This document shows, piece after piece, positions 48,886 to 58,157 of a stretch of 64,000 bases of DNA (the stretch's first letter is position 1; every line of letters begins with the position of its first letter). Source of the DNA: Pseudomonas graminis (lineage in GTDB: Bacteria > Pseudomonadota > Gammaproteobacteria > Pseudomonadales > Pseudomonadaceae); NCBI RefSeq assembly GCF_004364335.1, contig NZ_SOCR01000014.1, positions 62,001 to 126,000 of the forward strand, written 5' to 3'. Both the position numbers and the translations under genes were made by a program. The notes under the pieces are model-generated. The model did no database searches, was not told where the DNA came from, and saw only the letters and a list, made by a program, of their open reading frames with translations.

Positions 48886-49686
48886 TCACGCTTTGCCAAA
48901 ACCAAGCACTGACCGCAGCCAGCCTGCCGACTTCCGTTCATAGAAAGGCGTTGTTTCCTTGAGGAAGTAATCGCTAAGGCCTGCCCCCCCTTCTTGAACG
49001 GGATAGAGGTCAACGGGTTCGCCATCCGGAGCGGTATCTCCGGCAACGGTACCGGCTTCGCGCATGACCCGTTCAAAATCACCGTCCGCTTCAATACCAA
49101 TGATCAGATGAGGCTTTTGATCAACCGATGGGTCATGCATTAACGCCAGAAATGCACGTTTTACGTTGCGATGTTTGGCGAGTAGCTGCGTGAGCGAGTT
49201 GACCATCCTCGACGGGTATTGCGACGGCTGTCCGAGCAGCACGGTCGTGTCTTTTTCAACCGTGCGCTGCGCCGGCTTCTGGCCGATCCCGTCCGAGAGC
49301 AGATGGCGCACTTCCTCCGGCAAAAACTCTTTCCCGTAAGGAGACTTTGGATTGAGGATAAGAGGGGCGCCCCGCGTGATTTCAAACAGCGATCTGGCCG
49401 GGATTTCTACGTAGGACTCTTCGTTATCTATGGAGCCTTGCAGTGTTTTTAACGAAGAAAAAAACGGGATGACAGGTGAGCCGTCAGCCCTGTGCCAATT
49501 CGCGATGCTGATGTTACTACCCGCTTCGAGTGTGACATGCCCTTTGCCAGCCCCGGCCGTGCCGAGGACGTAGACAGTGGAATCCAACAGAATCTTGAAA
49601 AACTCAGGTCGATGGGCCGGCTCATCCGCCGCCAGCCTGAGGGATGTTTCGAGGGTGTTTTCTTGCTGGGTATCCATGCTATCCAT
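48886..49686 (-). CDS. sseB: SseB family protein
   Basis: 266 residues from ATG 49686 (GGAG six bases before it). SseB features: ETSLRLAADEPAHRPEFFKI, LLDSTVYVLG, VIPFFSSLKTLQ and LILNPKSPYGKEFLPEEV, then the SseB C-terminal domain (RAFLALMHDPSVDQKPHLII). In E. coli SseB overexpression affects serine sensitivity; its biochemical role is not defined. It closes the accessory cluster. Confidence 0.85.
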   Translation of the reverse strand: MDSMDTQQENTLETSLRLAADEPAHRPEFFKILLDSTVYVLGTAGAGKGHVTLEAGSNISIANWHRADGSPVIPFFSSLKTLQGSIDNEESYVEIPARSLFEITRGAPLILNPKSPYGKEFLPEEVRHLLSDGIGQKPAQRTVEKDTTVLLGQPSQYPSRMVNSLTQLLAKHRNVKRAFLALMHDPSVDQKPHLIIGIEADGDFERVMREAGTVAGDTAPDGEPVDLYPVQEGGAGLSDYFLKETTPFYERKSAGWLRSVLGFGKA

Positions 49687-49844
49687 CCGTGGCTCCATCA
49701 AAACAGGCAAAAAATGAGCGCAAACAGCGCGTAGTTTTTCACGGGCCTTTGAAAACAGGAAGAAGAAGAAACTAACGAATCTGACTGACAGAGAATCACC
49801 TCGAACGGACTTCCAAAGCATCGGTGTCACGTCGTTAAAACCGG

Positions 49845-50765
49845 TCACCAAGGGCCAGCCTCGGGAGTTAAGGCAGAGGCGCTCACCGCGAAGTGCGCAG
49901 ACGTTCCGAAGTATTCAATAAGGAGTTCAGTGAGCAGGCGGATCTTGCGCGCGGGATGCTGACCTGGAGGGCGGACCAGGTATGCGCCCGCCGGAGGTGG
50001 TGGATAACGCGTCATGATGGGCACAAGTGCCTGGGAGGCGAGGCTTTCATGTGTGAGGCTGTCGGGCAGATACGCGACACCCAGTCCCGCTATGGCAGCG
50101 GCCACAAGCGCAACGCCGTTGTCGGCCTTGAATTTTCCCTGAGGACGAACCGAAATGACCTTGCCGTCATCCATGAACTGCCAGGCCTCGGTACTCTGCA
50201 TCAGGGCCTGGTGGGAAGCGAGTTCCTCCGGCCGTTGCGGCGAACCATAGGCCTCGATATAGCCAGGACTCGCGACCAGCTGGACGGCAATCGGGCCCGC
50301 ACGTCTACCGATAAGGTTGGAGTCAGTCAAATAGCCAACCCGAATACCACAGTCGTATCCCTCGGCGATGAGATCGACAAAGCGATCGCTGTAGCAGGTC
50401 TGAATATTCAGCAGTGGGTGTCGACGCGCCATCTCTGCCACCACCGTGGCGAAATGCGTCGGTCCTAACGATAGCGGTGCCGCAACACGCAGACGACCAC
50501 GCAGCGGGCCCGCAGGCAAAATTGCTTCCCGGGCCAATTCAATCTCGGCGCACACCCTGGCGGCATGTTCGCGGAACGTAGCGCCGGCTTCGGTCAGCGC
50601 CGCGCCGCGGGTGGACCGTGTCAGCAATTGTACGCCTAGCTCGGTTTCCAGCCGCGCCAGCCTGCGACTGACGATCGACTTGGAGACGCCAAGCCGAAGC
50701 GCAGCAGGCGAAACGCCGCCGGCATCTGCCACTTCAACAAAGGTCTGTAGCTCTTCGATATTCAA
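49845..50765 (-). CDS. LysR-family transcriptional regulator
   Basis: 306 residues starting with TTG 50765, which gives the usual LysR beginning NIEELQTFVEVADAGGVSPA; AGGA lies eight bases upstream. The HTH is ALRLGVSKSIVSRRLARLET. The effector domain (RLRVAAPLSLGPTHFATVVA) is complete. Divergent from the isochorismatase gene with a 10-bp inverted repeat in the gap, so it probably controls that gene. Confidence 0.9.
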   Translation of the reverse strand: MNIEELQTFVEVADAGGVSPAALRLGVSKSIVSRRLARLETELGVQLLTRSTRGAALTEAGATFREHAARVCAEIELAREAILPAGPLRGRLRVAAPLSLGPTHFATVVAEMARRHPLLNIQTCYSDRFVDLIAEGYDCGIRVGYLTDSNLIGRRAGPIAVQLVASPGYIEAYGSPQRPEELASHQALMQSTEAWQFMDDGKVISVRPQGKFKADNGVALVAAAIAGLGVAYLPDSLTHESLASQALVPIMTRYPPPPAGAYLVRPPGQHPARKIRLLTELLIEYFGTSAHFAVSASALTPEAGPW

Positions 50766-50839
50766 CGTGGCGTTCCTGTTTTGGCGACACAGCTGGTCGG
50801 GCGATGCGACTACCGTCGCGATTGAGTGAACCGCACTAT

Positions 50840-50883
50840 GCCGCTGACAGGCACCGACATGTGACGCATGGCATGTCAGCGGC
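50840..50883. promoter_or_regulatory. Nested inverted repeats between lysR and the isochorismatase gene
   Basis: GCCGCTGACA (50840-50849) and TGTCAGCGGC (50874-50883) are a perfect 10-bp inverted repeat, with GACATG/CATGTC nested inside (50856-50877). The site lies about midway in the 211-bp divergent gap and may bind the LysR protein. Confidence 0.5.
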
Positions 50884-50976
50884 CCGCCCCTGCCCACAGC
50901 AGTGTCAGTCCGTGATCGTCGCCTGAGCGGGTGCAATAACTGCACCCGTGGACCCCATCCATAACGAGGACCCGCC

Positions 50977-51606
50977 ATGACAAGCGAAACGATCCGCAAC
51001 CCCCACACCGATGAACTCCTGACGCCCGATAACTCGGTTTTTATCATCATCGACTATCAGCCGATCCAGGTGTCCTCGATTCGCTCGATGCCGCGTGAGG
51101 AACTGGTGTTCAACATCACGAGCGTCGCCAAGGCGGCGGTTCACTTCGATCTCCCCATCATTCACTCGACCGTCAACATTGGCACCGGTCGCAACAAGCC
51201 GCCCATCCAGGAACTGCAAGACGTGCTTGGCCACTTGCCTACCTACGATCGAACCTCGATCAATAGCTGGGAGGACAACGAATTCAAGCAGGCGGTTAAA
51301 GCCTGCGGGCGCCGCAAACTGATCATGACCGCGCTCTGGACCGAAGCCTGTCTGGCCTTCCCGGTAATCGACGCCATCAAAGAAGGTTATGAGGTTTACA
51401 TCCCGGTCGATGCGGTGGGTGGAACCTCCCTCGCCGCGCACGAAGCAGCGTTGCGTCGTATGGAGCAGGCGGGTGCGAAACTGATCAGCCGCGTGCAGCT
51501 GTACTGCGAACTGCAGCGCGACTGGGCGCGTGAAGCGAGCATTCCGGGCTTTATGGCCGTGTTCGAAAACTTCGACGGCTTTAACGCCGAAAAACAGGCC
51601 ATCTAA
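50977..51606 (+). CDS. Isochorismatase-family hydrolase (YcaC-like)
   Basis: 209 residues. The Asp-Lys-Cys triad is readable: Asp in NSVFIIIDYQPIQV, Lys in CGRRKLIMTALWTEAC and Cys in the same stretch. Sequence resembles the YcaC-like branch of cysteine hydrolases. Substrate unknown. Regulation by the divergent LysR protein is likely. Confidence 0.9.
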   Translation: MTSETIRNPHTDELLTPDNSVFIIIDYQPIQVSSIRSMPREELVFNITSVAKAAVHFDLPIIHSTVNIGTGRNKPPIQELQDVLGHLPTYDRTSINSWEDNEFKQAVKACGRRKLIMTALWTEACLAFPVIDAIKEGYEVYIPVDAVGGTSLAAHEAALRRMEQAGAKLISRVQLYCELQRDWAREASIPGFMAVFENFDGFNAEKQAI

Positions 51607-51703
51607 CCCTCTAAACAAGCGCTAAGGCCTCGACCTCGCTCACCCATACTGGCTGGGCTTTGGGCGGGTGCCTTTTTCCTGTCACCCCCCGGCCCGGCGG
51701 GAT

Positions 51704-52084
51704 TTACGCCTGCTCAAGGAGGTCGATCAGCGCGGCGTCCAGCTGTTCAGCGCTGAAGGGCTTCGCCACGCAGTGCTGGCCTGCCCACGTGTCGGGAATT
51801 CCCAGCCGCCCGTACCCCGAACAGAAGGTAAAGGGAATGCCGCGCCGAGCGATCGCCTCGGCAATTGGAAAGGAATTTCCTCCGATGATATTGATGTCCA
51901 GAATCGCCACATCGAAGCTGCCCGTGCGGGCGTATTCCATTCCATCCTCCAGTGAGCTGGCGTGAAAAGCGGTGTTGTAACCCAAGTCTTCCAGCATGAC
52001 TTCCATGAGCATCGCGAGCAGGGTCTCGTCCTCGACCAAAAATACCTTTGGCGAACCGCTCGAGTAGCGCAACTTCACATTCAT
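51704..52084 (-). CDS. Single-domain response regulator
   Basis: 126 residues, a receiver domain alone. Acidic pair in VFLVEDETLLAMLM, phosphoacceptor Asp in VAILDINIIGGNSFP and Lys in CVAKPFSAEQ are present. It starts three bases after the bacteriophytochrome stop, so it is the likely phosphoryl acceptor of that sensor. Confidence 0.92.
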   Translation of the reverse strand: MNVKLRYSSGSPKVFLVEDETLLAMLMEVMLEDLGYNTAFHASSLEDGMEYARTGSFDVAILDINIIGGNSFPIAEAIARRGIPFTFCSGYGRLGIPDTWAGQHCVAKPFSAEQLDAALIDLLEQA

Positions 52085-52087
52085 AAA

Positions 52088-55081
52088 TTACATCCGGGTG
52101 CTGCCACGCCAGGGAATCAGCATTGACCAACGTATACCTGACTTGGCGAAATGGACGACTGCCTTACCTTTCAGCTCTCGCTCGATGCTGCGCTCTATCA
52201 GTCGAAAGCCAAATCCTCTGACGTGACTGACCTCGATGCCTGGCCCGCCGGTTTCTTCCCAGTCAAGCTTCAACGTCGGCGGGCTCTGGTCCATGTCCAG
52301 CGTTGAGGTGAACAGAATCCGCCCGTCCGGCCCTGATAATGAGCCGTGCTGCTGGGCGTTTGTCATGAGTTCGTGCAGCACCATGGAAAGGCTCAACGAC
52401 ACTCGGGGCTCGAGGGAGACAGGGTCCCCGGCCATGCTGATCCTGCTGATCTCCAGGCCCGGTTCCTTGAGCCCGATAATCAGGTCAGTCAGCTCGCTCG
52501 ACAGCCATTCGGCACGGGCCAACGCGTCGTGCGCGCGGCTGAGGGCAAACAGACGGGCATCAAAACTTTTACGAAACGAGGCCAGCGAGTCCGAATGAGT
52601 GGCGGTCAGCGTGGCAATGGATTGAACCGTCGACAGCGTGTTCTTGACCCGGTGATTGAGCTCGTTCAACAACGCCAGCCGCGCTTGGCGGTCCTCAAGT
52701 TGCTGACGCTCCAGCTTGATGGATATGGACTGCGCCAGCCGGCTGGTGGTGTCATTTTGTTTCAGAAAAGCGCTTTCACCGAGCGTCGCCGGTCCATCGT
52801 GGGCCGGTAGGTTAAAGCTGAAGACGCTGCCTTTGCCGGGCGAACTTTCAACCGACAGCTGGCCGCCGTGCGCCGAGACAATGCCGTCGGATATATAGAG
52901 TCCCAGACCATTGCCCTTGGGATTGCCTTTCTCGACCGACCAGTAGCGCTGGAAGATGTGAGGGAGATCATCTGCAGTGATGCCCACGCCATTATCGCTG
53001 ACCGTGAAGACCACTTCTTTTCCGCTGCCCTCCGCGTGAATGCTGATCTTGCCGCCTCGGGGCGTGAACTTGATGGCATTGCCTACCAGATTCGACAGCA
53101 CCTGAAATATCCGCTCGGGATCGGCCTTGATGACCAGGTCCGACATGGCGGCGCAGTTGAGCTCGATATCCTTCTCGGCGGTCAAGGTCACCAGCAAGCT
53201 GCAGGCTTCTTCAAGCAGGCTCGTCACATTCAACGGTGCGCAGGCCATATGGTAGCGGCCGGATTCTATCTTTGCGGTGTCCAGCAGGTCTTCCAGCAGG
53301 CTGTTCATTCGCGTCGTGGCTTTTTCAATCGTGCCTAGCGCACGCCGAATAGGGTGATTCTCGACGGCCGGGTCACTCCCGGCCCAGCGTTGCATCATCC
53401 CGCACTGCATGATGATGATCGACATCGGGTTGCGCAGGTCATGGGAGACGACGGCCACCAATTCATCGCGCAACCGCACCGCTTCCTGCTCACGCAGCAC
53501 TTGGCGTTCCAGATCGTGTTCCAGTGCCGAGCGACGGATGTCTTCAGCGGCATACAGATCACCTCGGGACCAGAGGCTGGCGATGCCAGTGACCTGCTGC
53601 TCCCACACCTCAAACGACTGACGCGGGTGCAGCCGGTGGGTGGCAGAGCCCACCGTGCCAAGGCTTAGGTGCTGGGCCGGATTACCACTCCAGTTCATGG
53701 TCGAGGTAAGTTGCGGGCGAAACCACAGCACCATGTTGTCGACAGGCTTTGGCAGAATGAAGGCGATAACGCCGCTGGCGGTATCGCAATAGGCAGCCGC
53801 CGCAGGGTAGTCCTGTTGCAATGCATGAGTATGGAAAATGCCCAGGCCTTGCAGTCCCACGGCGCGCTCCTTGAGCTTCTGGGATTTCAGGCCCGTGTCC
53901 CGGATCCACAGATACAACGCCCGCACCTGCTCCGGCGTCGGGCATTGCCCGAACAGGTGTAAGCGGTCCTCCATCAGCACAGCCGCGCCACTTGCCATGG
54001 TCAATGCTTGCAGCAGTTCAGGTCGGCTCACCAGACCCTCAAGGATTTCACGGTCCGCCCGGCTCATGGCCTCGGCTAACTGAGCGACCAACGCCACTTT
54101 GTCCTCACGCTCGCGCTGCAACTGACTGGCTACGATGGCCGAAATTTTCGCCGACAGAAGCTGGCCTATGAGCACGCAGGCGTCACGGTATTCGCGGGCG
54201 ACCATAAGCGGGCCAGGATGGCCGCACGCGATCAACCCCCAGAGCTTCCCGTCATCGAGCAGTGAAATACTCATCGACGAACGCACGCCCATATTCTTCA
54301 GGTATTCGCAGTGCACCGCAGACACGCTGCGCAGTGACGAGAACCCCAGATCAAGCGGGAGCCCCGTGTCAGGCCGCAGTTCTGGTACCAGTCGCACGGG
54401 TGTATACGCGGCGTCGGGGATGACCCTGATCCAGTTGAGACGATAAAGCTCGCGCGCCTGAGGCGGGATGTCAGATCCCGGAAAGTTCAAGCCGCTGTAA
54501 CTGGGCAGATGATTGCCGCTCAATGCCTCAGCCACGACTTTCCCGTGCCCCTCGGGCTCGAAGCGATAAATCAGCACTCTGTCGTGGCCGATCAGCGCCT
54601 GTATTTCGTGGACACTGATGTCGAACAACGTCTCCAGTGTTGTGGCCGCCTGGAGGTTACGCAGCACCCGAGTGATGATCCTGGACTGCTCCCACCTCGG
54701 TTCGACATAGGGTTCGAGCTCGATGATCAGCATCGTGTCGCGCATGTGAAGGGACGCACTGAAATCTGTGGCCCCGATCGTCAGACGCAGCGGATCGCTT
54801 TCGACCTCGCCAGGGTTTGTGTAGAACTGAGTGACAAGCAGGACCTGCTCCGGTCGTAACAGCACACACAGTGCCTTGCCCAGCAATTCGCCACTCTCGA
54901 TTCCTAGCGCGTGTGCAGCGTTTTCACTGACCTGCTGGATGCACAGAGGATCACCACAGAGCGCCATGAGCACCCCATGGGGCTGGATCGCGCCCGGAAC
55001 CCGGATCGGCTCCTGCGCGCAGCTGGCCAGCGCAGCTTCCAACGCGGAGTCCGTGCTGGTGTTTTGCAGGTACCCAATCAT
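52088..55081 (-). CDS. bphP: Bacteriophytochrome histidine kinase with extra HWE-type kinase module
   Basis: 997 residues from ATG 55081 (GGAG upstream). The bilin-binding Cys21 is in ASCAQEPIRVPGAIQPHG. PAS, GAF (with LNFPGSDIPPQARELYRLNW) and PHY domains follow. A HisKA with VVSHDLRNPMSI near 560 and HATPase with DNGVGITADDLPHIFQRYWS make a normal kinase. Beyond about residue 790 there is a second module, LLNELNHRVKNTLSTVQSIA and HELMTNAQQHGSLSGPDGRI, which has the HWE/HisKA_2 signature. It senses red/far-red light through biliverdin. No heme oxygenase gene is adjacent. Confidence 0.92.
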   Translation of the reverse strand: MIGYLQNTSTDSALEAALASCAQEPIRVPGAIQPHGVLMALCGDPLCIQQVSENAAHALGIESGELLGKALCVLLRPEQVLLVTQFYTNPGEVESDPLRLTIGATDFSASLHMRDTMLIIELEPYVEPRWEQSRIITRVLRNLQAATTLETLFDISVHEIQALIGHDRVLIYRFEPEGHGKVVAEALSGNHLPSYSGLNFPGSDIPPQARELYRLNWIRVIPDAAYTPVRLVPELRPDTGLPLDLGFSSLRSVSAVHCEYLKNMGVRSSMSISLLDDGKLWGLIACGHPGPLMVAREYRDACVLIGQLLSAKISAIVASQLQREREDKVALVAQLAEAMSRADREILEGLVSRPELLQALTMASGAAVLMEDRLHLFGQCPTPEQVRALYLWIRDTGLKSQKLKERAVGLQGLGIFHTHALQQDYPAAAAYCDTASGVIAFILPKPVDNMVLWFRPQLTSTMNWSGNPAQHLSLGTVGSATHRLHPRQSFEVWEQQVTGIASLWSRGDLYAAEDIRRSALEHDLERQVLREQEAVRLRDELVAVVSHDLRNPMSIIIMQCGMMQRWAGSDPAVENHPIRRALGTIEKATTRMNSLLEDLLDTAKIESGRYHMACAPLNVTSLLEEACSLLVTLTAEKDIELNCAAMSDLVIKADPERIFQVLSNLVGNAIKFTPRGGKISIHAEGSGKEVVFTVSDNGVGITADDLPHIFQRYWSVEKGNPKGNGLGLYISDGIVSAHGGQLSVESSPGKGSVFSFNLPAHDGPATLGESAFLKQNDTTSRLAQSISIKLERQQLEDRQARLALLNELNHRVKNTLSTVQSIATLTATHSDSLASFRKSFDARLFALSRAHDALARAEWLSSELTDLIIGLKEPGLEISRISMAGDPVSLEPRVSLSLSMVLHELMTNAQQHGSLSGPDGRILFTSTLDMDQSPPTLKLDWEETGGPGIEVSHVRGFGFRLIERSIERELKGKAVVHFAKSGIRWSMLIPWRGSTRM

Positions 55082-55507
55082 TTGCCACTCCAGGAGTGTT
55101 TCATTCGGGAGCAGCAAGACGCTGCGCACGTTGCGACAAGCAATGACGATTGAGGGTTTTTATGCGCCCAAGGCACTGCCAGGGCCAGGTGCAGCTAAAA
55201 ACGGGACGGACGCGCAAGGGGTGCGAGGTTGCCGCGAAGGTGCGGCATGCGGACTTGGATGCATGTGGGATGCTTGACGGCGGCGGACTCACGTCCCGAT
55301 CAGCAAATGCAGTGGCCCACCATACAGCAGAAGCCTTGGGCAGTACGGTTAAATGCGAGGCGACAGCTTCTACGATCCCCCCCCCCAGAAAGTGGCGGGC
55401 TGAAACAATCGATTCATGAACTCAGTTCATGTCATTCGGTCACAACGAGCCGAGATCCCGTTCCATTTCTCCAATAGGCTGGTTCGAAACCTTAACGGAG
55501 TCGAATC
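55082..55507. other. Gap upstream of bphP and the LLM/OYE operon
   Basis: About 425 bp with no credible gene; frames here up to 148 codons lack ribosome-binding sites. It must hold the bphP promoter. A 17-bp perfect palindrome is at 55415. Confidence 0.6.
55415..55431. promoter_or_regulatory. Perfect 17-bp palindrome CATGAACTCAGTTCATG
   Basis: Eight-base arms around one central base, 77 bp upstream of the first start of the flavin oxidoreductase operon. This size and symmetry fit a TetR- or MarR-type operator. Such repressors often control Old Yellow Enzyme operons. Confidence 0.6.
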
Positions 55508-55636
55508 ATGCCCTCCTCTTCCGTCGCCGGCGCCTCGTTCCTGGCCAATAGCGGCTCACGATCAACTTCTCAGGTCCCGATCATGGCAGTCGTCGACGCT
55601 ATGAGTGCGGCGACCCTTGTCCGGAGAGCGCCATGA
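55508..55636 (+). CDS. Small leader-like ORF coupled to the LLM oxidoreductase
   Basis: 42 codons (MPSSSVAGASFLANSGSRST), with CGGAG seven bases before the ATG. The stop overlaps the following ATG by four bases. The Ser/Ala-rich sequence has no motif. It may couple translation or be the relic of a gene. Confidence 0.4.
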   Translation: MPSSSVAGASFLANSGSRSTSQVPIMAVVDAMSAATLVRRAP

Positions 55637-56682
55637 GACTCAGCATTCTTGACCATTCCCCCGTGGACGACGGCCTCACCGCCAGTGATGCGCTATGGGC
55701 CACCACGCGCCTGGCGCAAACCGCCCAATCTTTGGGCTACGAACGCTTTTGGGTGGCGGAGCACCATCAATCCAGTGTCCAGGCGGGAAGCAGCCCTGAG
55801 CTGCTGATGATGCAAATCGCCGCGCATACAGAGACGATCAGGGTGGGCTCGGGCGGCATCATGCTGCCCAATTACAGCGCGTACAAAGTCGCCGAGACAG
55901 CGCGCGTCCTGGAGGCGTTATATCCGGGGCGGATAGACTTGGGGATCGGGCGGGCGCCCGGAGCGGATCAGCGCGTCACCCGCGCCCTCAATGATGAGAA
56001 AACGCACCTGATCCCTTTCCCGGCCAAGCTCAAGGACCTCAAGGCCTTGCTGCTCGATAATGCTGATGGCTCAAGCGATCGGCATCATTCGATCTACGTC
56101 GCGCCTCGGATTTCAACCCTTCCGGAGTTTCACATACTCGGTGCCAGCGGCAATACCGCTGAACTGGCCGCTCGTGAGGGGCTGGGCTTCACATTTGCGC
56201 ACTTCATCAACCCGCATTATCAGCAGGGTGTGATGGCCGCCGAGCAGTATCGGACGAGTTTTCGCCCTTCCCGACTCCATGCGGCACCGAGTGTCATCGT
56301 TGCCGTGTTTGCAGTCGTGGCGGACACCGTCGATCAGGCCGAGCGGCTGGCAGGCAGTTTTGACGACTGGTTGCTGCGCGCTGAGTCCGCCACCCCTGCC
56401 GAGGCATTGATGGCCCCCGAAGCGGTTGAACCGGCGCATTACGGCGTTGAAGCACGGGAGCGCATAGCGCTTAACCGGGCTCGGGTCGTGATTGGCGACG
56501 GTCCGCTGGCGATCAAACAACTGCAGCGCATTGCTGCGCAGTATCAGACCGATCAAATGATGGTCATCCCCATGATCCCGGGCGAGGCAAACCGGCAGCG
56601 CGCGATTGAACTGCTCGCGCGCGCCAATCAGGCATTCAACCTTCGCGCTCCACAGCGCTCACTTCAGGAGAGTCAACCATGA
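55633..56682 (+). CDS. LLM-class flavin-dependent oxidoreductase
   Basis: 349 residues, luciferase-like (TIM barrel). Family traits: MRLSILDHSPVDDGLTASDA, LGYERFWVAEHHQSSVQAGS, IRVGSGGIMLPNYSAYKVAE and ALYPGRIDLGIGRAPGADQR. Likely uses reduced flavin to oxidise a small substrate. It overlaps the OYE gene by four bases, so the two work in one operon. Confidence 0.92.
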   Translation: MRLSILDHSPVDDGLTASDALWATTRLAQTAQSLGYERFWVAEHHQSSVQAGSSPELLMMQIAAHTETIRVGSGGIMLPNYSAYKVAETARVLEALYPGRIDLGIGRAPGADQRVTRALNDEKTHLIPFPAKLKDLKALLLDNADGSSDRHHSIYVAPRISTLPEFHILGASGNTAELAAREGLGFTFAHFINPHYQQGVMAAEQYRTSFRPSRLHAAPSVIVAVFAVVADTVDQAERLAGSFDDWLLRAESATPAEALMAPEAVEPAHYGVEARERIALNRARVVIGDGPLAIKQLQRIAAQYQTDQMMVIPMIPGEANRQRAIELLARANQAFNLRAPQRSLQESQP

Positions 56683-57800
56683 CCTTGTTTGAACCCTACA
56701 CACTCGGCGCCATAACGCTTGGCAACCGCATCGTCATGGCGCCCATGACCCGTTCGCGCGCGCCTGACGACATGGCGACCGAGCAAATAGCCTTGCACTA
56801 CACCCAACGCGGCACTGCTGGGTTGATTGTCTCGGAAGGCACGCCGATCTCATGTGAGGGCCAGGGTTATTTATTCAATCCGGGCATCTTCACCGAGGCC
56901 CAAATCAAGGGCTGGAAGCTGGTCACCGACTCCGTCCACAGCGTCGGAGGGAAGATGTTTGCCCAGTTGTGGCACGTTGGCCGCGTGTCCCACACCTCGA
57001 TTCAGATCGATAAGAAAGCGCCGGTCAGCGCGACCAGCAAACAAGCAAAAGGCGCCGTCGCGTTTGCCTACTCGGAGGACGGCGAGCCGGGCTTCGTGCC
57101 CACGTCCACGCCACGTCCGCTGACCACCGAAGAGGTGGCACGCGTTGTTGAAGACTTTGCTCAAGCGGCGGAAAACGCTATCGCTGCCGGTTTCGACGGG
57201 GTGGAGATTCATGGCGCCAACGGCTATTTGCTGGAGCAATTCCTGAACCCGCTGGTGAATGACCGGACCGATCGCTACTCAGCCGACACGCTGGAAAATC
57301 GTCTGCGTTTCGTGTTCGAGGTCGTCGACGCAGCGGTCGCCAGAATTGGCGCTGACCGCGTGGGCGTCCGTATCTCCCCATACGGCCAGTTGTTCGACAT
57401 GCCCTTGTATCCGCAGATCGACGAAACCTACTCGGCGCTGTGTGCAGGCATGAAGCAGCGCGCCATTGCTTATGTTCATGTGATGGATCAGACCCATTTC
57501 TTCATGGCTGAAGACAGCTCGGCTGCACAGGAACAGGCGCTTCGCGACTTGCTCGCGCATTGCAAGACAGAGCTGGGGGAGACCGCATTGATTCTCGCCG
57601 GGGACATGACCCGCGAACGCGCTGAAGATCTGTTGCAGGCAGGTCTGATCGACCTGGCGGCATTCGGGCAGCCCTTCATCGCCAATCCTGACCTGGTGGC
57701 TCGACTGAAAAACGGCTGGTCATTGACCGAGCCGGATCGCGACACCTATTACGGCGGCGATGCAAAAGGCTATGTCGACTACCCGCCCTACACAGGCTGA
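56679..57800 (+). CDS. Old Yellow Enzyme-family alkene reductase
   Basis: 373 residues. FMN and substrate motifs: NRIVMAPMTRSRAPDDMATE, FAQLWHVGRVSH and GVEIHGANGYLLEQFLNPLV (His and Asn for substrate binding). Full length for the NemA/XenB group, which reduce activated alkenes and nitro compounds with NAD(P)H. Partner of the LLM gene. Confidence 0.93.
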   Translation: MTLFEPYTLGAITLGNRIVMAPMTRSRAPDDMATEQIALHYTQRGTAGLIVSEGTPISCEGQGYLFNPGIFTEAQIKGWKLVTDSVHSVGGKMFAQLWHVGRVSHTSIQIDKKAPVSATSKQAKGAVAFAYSEDGEPGFVPTSTPRPLTTEEVARVVEDFAQAAENAIAAGFDGVEIHGANGYLLEQFLNPLVNDRTDRYSADTLENRLRFVFEVVDAAVARIGADRVGVRISPYGQLFDMPLYPQIDETYSALCAGMKQRAIAYVHVMDQTHFFMAEDSSAAQEQALRDLLAHCKTELGETALILAGDMTRERAEDLLQAGLIDLAAFGQPFIANPDLVARLKNGWSLTEPDRDTYYGGDAKGYVDYPPYTG

Positions 57801-58157
57801 TTGAAAAGTAGCCCCGTGTAGGAGCGCGCTTGCCCGCGAACGCGGTGTGTCTGTCACGAATCAATCGCCTGACACGCCGCCTTCGCCAGCAAGCCGGCTC
57901 CCACGGATTCCGGGTGCGCCGAGCATGGCGGGCTTTTCCGAAAACCAGCGCAGGGGCGCGCCTGCCCGCGAAAGCGGTGTGTCTTTAACAATTCAATCGC
58001 CGCTACGCCCTCATGGACAGGCGTTCTACTCGAAATCAAAGTGCTCGAGCCTCCCTGACGGCAATTGCAAATAACTGGTTACAACTCAGTCGTACGACGT
58101 CCTATGTACTGTGGTCGACTGTGCTCCTTCCTATAAATACAAGAATGGAGAACCCTT
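57801..58157. repeat. REP doublet and gap before the Nramp gene
   Basis: A REP pair begins at 57817 (tgtaggagcgcgcttgcccg) and ends with agcaagccggctcccac near 57903. A diverged REP follows at 57949-57973 (caggggcgcgcctgcccgcgaa). A GTCGTACGAC palindrome at 58089-58098 is a possible operator or promoter element for the transporter. Confidence 0.8.
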
